Shown here: in pieces, positions 35,801-44,800 of the stretch
Position numbering within the stretch: the stretch's first letter is position 1
Layout of the letters: each line of letters begins with the position of its first letter
DNA from: Henricia sp. BOLD:AAB3569
Taxonomy: Eukaryota > Echinodermata > Asteroidea > Spinulosida > Echinasteridae
DNA length: 64,000 nucleotides
Assembly: GCA_037783545.1 (NCBI GenBank)
Contig: JBBELK010000370.1
Span: 124,001 to 188,000, forward strand
Direction of reading: 5' to 3'
Position numbers and translations under genes: made by a program
The notes under the pieces: model-generated
What the model was told of the DNA's origin: nothing
What the model saw: the letters and a program-made list of their open reading frames with translations, nothing else
Databases searched by the model: none

Positions 35801-38800
35801 CGCCTGGACCACTTCCCCTGGACCACTTTTCCCAAACAACACTTTTCCCAAACAACACTTTTCCCAAACAACACTTTTCCCAAACACCACTTCGCCCCTA
35901 AACCACTTTGTGCGCAGGCCATGGTTCAGGGCGAAGTGGTTTTGGGGAGAAGTGATAACGACACAGTTTTGACTGTTTTCTCAAATGTTAGACTAAGTAC
36001 AGAGCTGACTTTTACTCGGGTTGGTTTTAACCATGCATATCTTCAAGCACACAGGGATATGAAACTATTTATAACGGTTTACTAATCATGTGTTCTACCT
36101 TCAAGTAAGATGTGAATGCACGTTTCATTAAATCTTTCACCAAAACGTTTTTTCAAGGTCTGTGAAATAAATAATCCATAGTTCCGACCTGTCAATCAAG
36201 CCGAACCCGCCGACCAATTACAACAGAGCTAGCAGACATCGCCCACATAGGTCAAAGTGCACTGTCTCACAACAACATCACGCAATGTTCTGCCCCATAC
36301 AATTTGTACAGTGTTGTATGCGATGATCCGGGTGAATTTTTGGTTTCAATGCTGGTCGTTTCGTTCAAAGGTACGAAAGCACGTATGTCATGATATGACA
36401 TCCCTTTATTACTGGCCCTTTACTCAGTGTGTTCTAAGATAACTGTCGACCCTGAAACATGAATACCTTTGAGTTTTCTCCAATGAATCTGTGCTTTCTG
36501 TTGAAAGTCCCATTGCTTTGTGCATTGCCATTTTGACGATAGCGTGTGAGGCATAGCAACAATATCCAAGGGGGCGGGGTTAACTGGGCAAAATCGGAAC
36601 TATGCACTGAAGGCCGGATTTTCTTGTGTGTTCAAGCGTACTGTTGGCAGGTTTTCAGGCTGAGAAGTAGATGTTTCTTGAGTTGCTGTGAGCGGTGTGG
36701 CACAGTGAAAGAGTTAATTAATCAATCTTAACCAAACAAGGTGATTTCCCTAATGTAACAGGGTCTTTGTCTTGTCGTGTTCACACCTCGCAGGTCGGTG
36801 GGATCAAACCAGGATGCTTCAAGATCGGCAACACCGGTGGCATGTTGGATAACATCCTAGCCTCTAAGCTCTACCGACCTGGCAGCGTAGCTTACGTCTC
36901 ACGATCTGGTGGAATGTCAAACGAACTCAATAATATCATCGCCAGAAATACAGACGGGGTGTATGAGGGTGTGGCTATTGGTGGTGATAGGTGGGTCCAT
37001 GAAAAGTCCCTATTCATCCTCAACCATAGTAATTCTGTTCTTGATCAAGCCCCGATACTGAGGGTGCACTCCATGATATGTATGTTGTGTTTCTAAACTG
37101 TGACCAATGCAATGAAACTGCAATTTCTTTGGGAGATGCAAAAAGTATCAACCAAACTTGGGATGAGAGAAAAATCATAAGGGCCTTATCGGGATTCAAA
37201 CCCGAGACATCTGACCCACGGGGCAGATGCTCTACCAGCTGAGCTATAAGGCACAGTTGGTATAGACCGTATCCAATAGCCGCCATTTCGTGGGGCACCT
37301 TTTGTTACTTAAACAGTTCAACAATGGAAGCACAGTACGTGCAACCATGCATGTCCTCAAGGAACAAAGAAACTGCCCCACGAAATGGCGGCTATTCGAT
37401 ACGGTCTATACTTCTCTCGGTGTTGTATGGTAGCGCAACTCGGCAAAGTAACAAACGCAACTTCTGGTATGGTGCCCTTTCATTTCAATGGTGATCAGGC
37501 ACCATACCAGATGTTGCGTTCGTTAAAAAGTATCGAGGAATGTATGGTGCAGAGGAATTCATCTAGATAGGGATATATCACATATAAAATCAACCAAATT
37601 ACTTCATTACATCGTGTAGCTAGAAGCCCTTGTTGTTTTAAAGGCTTGCAAAAGTTGAAAGTTCTTTAAAATGGTCACAACAATTTGCCTCATTTTGTTT
37701 ATCAAAACCGATCATTTTTTTTACTTCGGAAAATCAACGATAACTTTAGTATAAACAATTCAATTGCTAGAGATTAGTCCCCTTTTTTGACTGCATCTCC
37801 GTAGGTACCCTGGCACAACGTTCATTGACCACCTCCTGCGTTACCATGATGATCCCAATGTCAAGATGCTAGTTATGCTGGGAGAGGTAAGGATCTATCC
37901 AAAATGTCTTGTAATGTCTTGAGCAAAAAAGCCCATCGTGACCTTGGCTCTTAGTAACCCAGACCCTCAGTAACCCAAGAATCGAACCAACGGGTTCAAT
38001 CGGGAATATCTCATTGCTAAGACCAGGCATGTATGTACTACGCATAACAGTTCCATGGATTTTTGGCCTTATTTTGTTTCCCTTAAGGTTGGAGGTGTTG
38101 AAGAATACGAGATCTGTAAGTCCATTGAGACTGGCCGTATGAACAAGCCGGTGGTGGCGTGGTGTATCGGTACATGCGCCACCATGTTCACATCAGAGGT
38201 GCAGTTTGGGCATGCAGGCGCCTGCGCAAACGCCGAGGGGGAAACGGCTATAGCTAAGAACCAAGCTCTGAGGGTTGCCGGAGCCTACGTCCCTAACAGC
38301 TTTGATGATCTGGATAAGAAGATCAAGTAAGTGTGGTTTCATTCCGGGGAGTGTTTATCATAATGCAGTTGGAAATATCCATATGCCTTGGTCAAATACA
38401 TTTAGTGAATGACGGCATACTAACTATCAAAGGGGCCGTCCATAAAGTATGCACACACGAAATGCCGACTTTTTAGACCTACCTCCCCCCTGTATGCATA
38501 TTATGTGACGTCACCCATATGCTTTAACATTAGGTGTACGCATTGGCTCCTCCCCCACCTCCGTGCGTATGTACTTTATGGACGGCCCCAAAGCTGTAAA
38601 TCCAAACTGGTCAATGCAGCTCATAAAGCTGAAGACCAGTGTAGCTGGTCTGGTCGTCTTGAATTTACTCGGTCATGCTTCTTCTAAACAATTGTAATGA
38701 AGTGCATTGTTGAAGCTCAGTTGGAAGTTTGTTCCAAAGTGTTACGGCGGCATGAGAAAACGAACGATCCCTCCAAGGAGTGAAATGTCCGCGGTACAAT

Positions 38801-41800
38801 CAAGTGGCAGAAAGCCACTACCAGAGGCTCGTCTGTACACATGAGCAAACCTGGCCTTCAGATTTAATTCCAGCACAGTCCTTGAAAAAACAAAAACTGT
38901 AATAAAAGAGTTTTTTGAGGTTGTTTAGCGAGTAGAGCATATTGTAAACTTGGCATCTATTTTATCAATTTTGTTGTCAAACTTTCAGTGAGGTGTACGA
39001 AAGGCTGGTGTCAGAAGGCGTGATAGTTCCCAAGCCAGAGATCCCCCCACCCACAGTTCCCATGGACTACTCTTGGGCCCGGGTAAGAACAACAAATTTG
39101 TCATATTTCTATTAGCAGTTTACACCATTCAACTTTATCGTGGACATTTTCCGAGAATAAATTATCTAGCATCCTACATGCAGTCTGCCCCAGTCATTTT
39201 CAAACAAATATATACTTTTAAGAAAGATTCTATTTTCAAGAAAGCTTGTGAATGTGACAAGATACTGCTAAAGTGGAATTTTAATTCCTCTTGAGAAACC
39301 ATTGTTTATGCTTTGTAGATTACCAGAGTTGTAAGGACTAGAGAAAAGATTTTCACTGACATGACTGGAGTCTCCCAAAAAGGACATTTAATTTTAGCAA
39401 TGCATATTACACCTCTTCAGAACTTACAGCGTTTAGATTAATTTTGAAATTAGATTTAACAAAGCGCTGTGACTGCTTAGCTTGACCACCATGTCTGACT
39501 TGACTTGAGATTTAAGTCAAATGACTGAACTTAAATTTGAAGGCAGTTTACCTTGGCTTGGCTTGAGATGCGAGCAGAGGGTGACTTGTTTCAACTGCAA
39601 ATTACTGTTTAGTTCAATTGCACTAAATAATTTTCATCCTTTCTCTTTTCTGCTAAATCTTTTTTGGCTTCTTCTTGATCTATAGGAGTTAGGATTGATC
39701 CGCAAGCCTGCTTCATTTATGACAAGTATCTGTGACGAGAGAGGTCAAGAATTGATCTATGCTGGAATGCCGATTACTGAGATCTTCAGGGAGAGTATTG
39801 GCATCGGTGGAGTGCTGTCACTGCTGTGGTTCCAGAGAAGGTAGGACAGTTTGTTGATTTGCTGATGAGTGGATGTGTGTTTGGTTGATGTGGTCAGGAG
39901 TTGATCCACGCTGGAATGCTGATTACTGAGAGAGTATTGTCATCGGAGGAGTGCTGTCACTGCTGTGGTTCCAGAGAAGGTAGGACAGTTTGTTGATTTG
40001 CTGACGAGTGGATGTGTGTTTGGTTGATGTGGTCAGGAGTTGATCCACGCTGGAATGCTGATTACTGAGAGAGTATTGTCATCGGAGGAGTGCTGTCACT
40101 GCTGTGGTTCCAGAGAAGGTAGGACAGTTTGTTGATTTGCTGACGAGTGGATGTGTGTTTGGTTGATGTGGTCAGGAGTTGATCCACGCTGGAATGCTGA
40201 TTACTGAGAGTATTGTCATCGGAGGAGTGCTGTCACTGCTGTGGTTCCAGAGAAGGTAGGACAGTTTGTTGATTTGCTGACGAGTGGATGTGTGTTTGGT
40301 TGATGTGGTCAGGAGTTGATCCACGCTGGAATGCTGATTACTGAGTTCTTGGTTGGTAGAGTGCTGTCCCTGCTGTGGTTCCAGAGAAGGTAGGGCAGTT
40401 TGTTGATTTTCTGACGAGTGGATGTGTGTTTGGTTGATGTGGTCAGCAGTTGATCCACGCTGGAATGCCGATTACTGAGAGAGTATTGGCATCGGTGGAG
40501 TGCTGTCGCTGCTGTGGTTCCAGAGAAGGTAGGGCAGTTTGTTGATTTGCTGACGAGTGGATGTGTGTTTGGTTGATGTGGTCAGGAGTTGATCCACGCT
40601 GGAATGCCGATTACTGAGATCTTCAAAGAGAGTTGTGTTTATAAAACTTCAATACGCAGCCTGTAGGCTGAATTGCATGAAGCTTACTCTTCACGAAAGA
40701 ATGCTCTGGGATCTTTTAAGTGCGTTACACAACACACTGGACCAACAGCTTTACATCCCTTGCGAAGGATGGAGCAATTGTGGTCAAGTGTCTTGCTCAA
40801 GTACTCGGGTAATATAATTTGATGTTGAACCTGCAACACCAGGTTTTCACCCAAATGTTGAGACTCAACGAACCTAACCACTCGGCCACAGCACCCTACA
40901 ATCATGGAAATCTTGGAGTCTTTTCACTGCTAGCTGTGTTTCATAACAAATTATGACAATCTGGAATAACGTAACAATACCTCTCCGCCCAAAGCATGAT
41001 GGGCTTAAATGGAGTACTCGCCGAACCGCCACTCATTGTGTTTGTGTTGAGTACGTCGAACGCACTGTAGTTTTAATCGCGCTCTTTAACTGAGTGGGAT
41101 GCAGTTAGCCCCCGGTACAAGACCCACCTCCGAAGAGTCTTTGGAGTATTTTTGGTAACAAAATTTTACGGTAGCGAAGCGCCTACGACGTCGAATTTAC
41201 CGATCAACGCTATACCCCATAGGCCATGTCATTAGAGTACTCCAAACAATCCCAAAATGCTTGACAAGCTCGATGCGTGCCACCGCAGACACCTCCGTAC
41301 CATCACAGGTCACTACTGGCCAAAGAGTCTTATCAGTAACCAGGCACTATACAAACTGTGCAACGAAGAACCCCTTTCAGCAAAAGTCACAAAGCAAAGA
41401 TGGTCGATGCTAGGCCATGTCCTACGTATGGACCGCGACACACCTGCTCAAAAGGCCTTAGATTTTGCTGTTACTGGCTCGCAAGCCTACAAATCCCGAC
41501 AAGGACGGCATTGCACAAACCTACTGGGCACAATACGTGCTGACCTCAAACGGGCTGGACTTGGACCCCTCCGCACCGCGAGACAGCTCCAGTACCTACG
41601 GCAACATGCCCAGGATAAGGCCAAGTGGCCGGGGATGAATGTGAAGGACTGATTGCGGCTGTGGGATGTCATATGACCACCAGAGCTGCAGCACACAGTA
41701 TTATATATATATAAACAATCCCATGAACCCGTGCATGACGTGGTTTTGTTGACATTGTTGACGTCATCTCTCATTCAGTCCATTAGGTGAGAATTTGACC

Positions 41801-44800
41801 TGTTCTGTGCCTATGAGTGACTTCATATTTTAATAATTTTTCAGACTACCAGCCTACGCTACCAAGTTTATTGAGATGTGCCTGATGGTGACTGCCGATC
41901 ATGGTCCTGCAGTCTCGGGAGCTCATAACACAATCGTAACGGCACGAGCTGGCAAAGATCTTGTTTCATCGCTTTGCTCTGGACTACTTACCATTGTAAG
42001 TTCTTGTGAAAGTATCCTTTCAGGAATTTTACAAGGGTCTCTGCACCCTATTGCCTTTAATCTTTATGCCCATTGAGTTAAGTTCACTCCACTTTTCATT
42101 GGGTCATATTTCTTGTTCTTTATGTAACAATGTATGAGTTGCACTTCGTGGGTGTACTTCTCTCTTAAGGAAAGTTTGGTTCTAAAGTTAAGGCACGTTT
42201 TCAATTGCTTACTTTTAATGTCTGTGGAACAGCCCGACACTTGATTACGGTAACAGAAAAAAGCCGTTGAGCAGCACTATGAAATTGGGCCCAGCTGAAA
42301 GATTTAATGAGAACATTTATTGAATGCTTTACTCGCATGATTTGAGATATTTATGATTTGGGACATTGAGAGGTGTTTGTTATCATGTTGCTGAGAGTTG
42401 TCGTTATTAACTTGGTGCGTTGGACGCGGCAGCTAAGCAGTTCAGTGAGGCTTATGACTCTGGTTAAATCTTTCAACCACAGTCTGATCTTGGATGTTAT
42501 AAGCTTTTGCTAGCATGTTTTTAGGAGATGGTGTTTCATTAGTAATCTCAAAGGTTGATTTATTTGGCGGTGCGTTGGACGCCGCAGGTAAGCAGTTCAG
42601 TGAGGCTTATGACTGGTTAAATATTTTAACCAGAGTCTGATCCTTTATGTTACAAGCTTTTGCTGGCGTGTTTGTGAGAGTTGGTGTTTAATTCTTGTCG
42701 TTTCAGGGTGATAGATTTGGTGGTGCATTAGACGCTGCAGCTAAGCAGTTCAGTGAGGCATATGATTCTGGTCTCATCCCAAATGACTTTGTCAACAAGA
42801 TGAGAGCTGAACATAAGCTCATTATGGGCATCGGCCACAGGGTCAAATCGGTAAGTTTAGACACGCTCACTCAATTCTTAAAGGGCCCCTGAAATGCTAA
42901 ATAACTTTAAGCACAGTTTTTGCTGTATATAAAGGATTACCTGCTTATGAAGACAATACTACTGTTCATTTTGGTGGTATTTTTTAACTTAACTGCTTTA
43001 CAGAAACTCACAAACCCAGAAACTTACAGAAACCACGATCAGTCCAAAAAGTCTGGCTAGTCAACATTCCGGCCTCGCTGATAGAAATTTTGTCTGGTCA
43101 GTGGAAATTCTTGCCTTGCTGGTGGAAATCCCACAACAAATCAAGGATAACTAGCCTCGGGGCCTCCAACTCTTAACAACTCTTTTGGTCTCAGTCATGC
43201 CGCAACCTGTTTTGGGGTTTAATCTTGTCAATTTTCCAGTCACCGGTCTTGTGTTGGTCCTGTAAAAACCTGGTAAGAACACTAATTAAAATTCTGTGAC
43301 AGACATCTAATTTCTTGTTTGTTTTCATTTTTAGATCAATAATCCAGACATGCGCGTCGTGATCCTTCAGCAGTATGCAATGGAACACTTCCCAGAGACT
43401 TCTCTGCTGAACTACGCACTCAAGGTGGAAAAGATTACCACTGCAAAGGTCAGTAGAATTATTAAACCCGCCCCCAAAAAACCAAAACTCATAAAAAGTC
43501 AATCTTCGGCAGTAATTCTCATGCAGTCAAACCTGTTAATAAAGCTACCTTGATAAAGATGCCACCTGTTCATAGTGGCCACTCGTTTTTGGTCCCAAAT
43601 GGATTGTGTATAATGCAACCTTTGTAAAGTGGCCACCTGTTTATAGTGGCCGGATTTTCCAAGCCCAAAGAGTGGCCATTATAAATCATATTGACTGTAG
43701 CTGTAAACAGTCAAAATAGGTAAATATTTTCCTTTACATTCATGTAAGGCTTGTTTTCATTATTTTCCCTTCCAGAAACCCAACCTGATTCTTAATGTGG
43801 ATGGCCTGATTGGTGTTGCCATGGTTGATTTGCTCAGACACTGTGGAGCCTTCACTCGGTAAGTTAAATGACAAAGCCATCATCCTTTAAGGTGTATAGA
43901 CCTTTTGCATGGGCGGCCATTTTGGTGCCAGTCTCTCCATGCAGCAGGCATGGGTTGACATTTTAGTAGAGTTCGGGTGGTCTGTTCTTGACAACGGTAA
44001 TTTTTTCTCGATGGATAGGTGGTGTATGATCCTGTTTAGGATGCAGTGTACCGGGTTGAGGTGTCTGTCGCTAGGGCGTGAGAACGAGTAAACCCGTGTA
44101 AAGAACAGACCAGCCAAACTGGGCCTTTGTGCTTGCAAACATGGCTGCTGCTGCAAAGAATCTATAATCTAATCTGACAAACATAGACTGAACAAGTAAG
44201 GGCAGTAGAACTGCGGTGTATTTCTTACACCTGTTTCATACAAGCGCACCAGAGTCGCGGCAAACTTAAGCCGATTAGAATTTGGTTTCAGACCGGTGTT
44301 CTTAATGTGAGCGGTGTTCTTAATGCGAGCCATGCTCTTAATGCGAGCCATGCTCACACTGAAGAACGACGTCTGAAACCAAACCGCTCTTCAGACGTTC
44401 TGACCGACTGGTCAGAACAGTCGATCTTTCGACTTCTGGCGAACCAAGTTGCTCCAAATTGTTTTATACGTCAAACTTAATTCAAATTTCTGGGATAATT
44501 AAATTTGGCGCGACTCTGGAGCGCCTGTATGAAACGGGTGTAATTTAGCAATAGAGTAACGAAAAAGTCATAATTTTGCTTAGGACGCTGAAAGTTGAAG
44601 CAAAATATCGACTTGAAATTTCAGGGTGGTAGCCACAACTTATCTGTTCACCATCTTGGTATGTTAGGTGCACCACCACCTAGATAGGATTGCTTGATAC
44701 GCATTCCGTATTGGGAATACCGTGCGTTCATTGTTTTCGGTATGCTGAGATGGCACATACTGCATGCAAAAACTACCGTGCTATTGAATGTCCCCATGAA

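Noticed and set aside
35643..35922. Minus frames with repeated [13 protein letters not shown] words
   Set aside because: Product of the AACAACACTTTTCCC simple repeat in a family G MITE.
41041..41260. CpG-rich TACGTCGAACGCACTG region as promoter of a gene in ACLY intron 20
   Set aside because: The only coding signal after it is a LINE remnant in plus orientation; probably part of that element.
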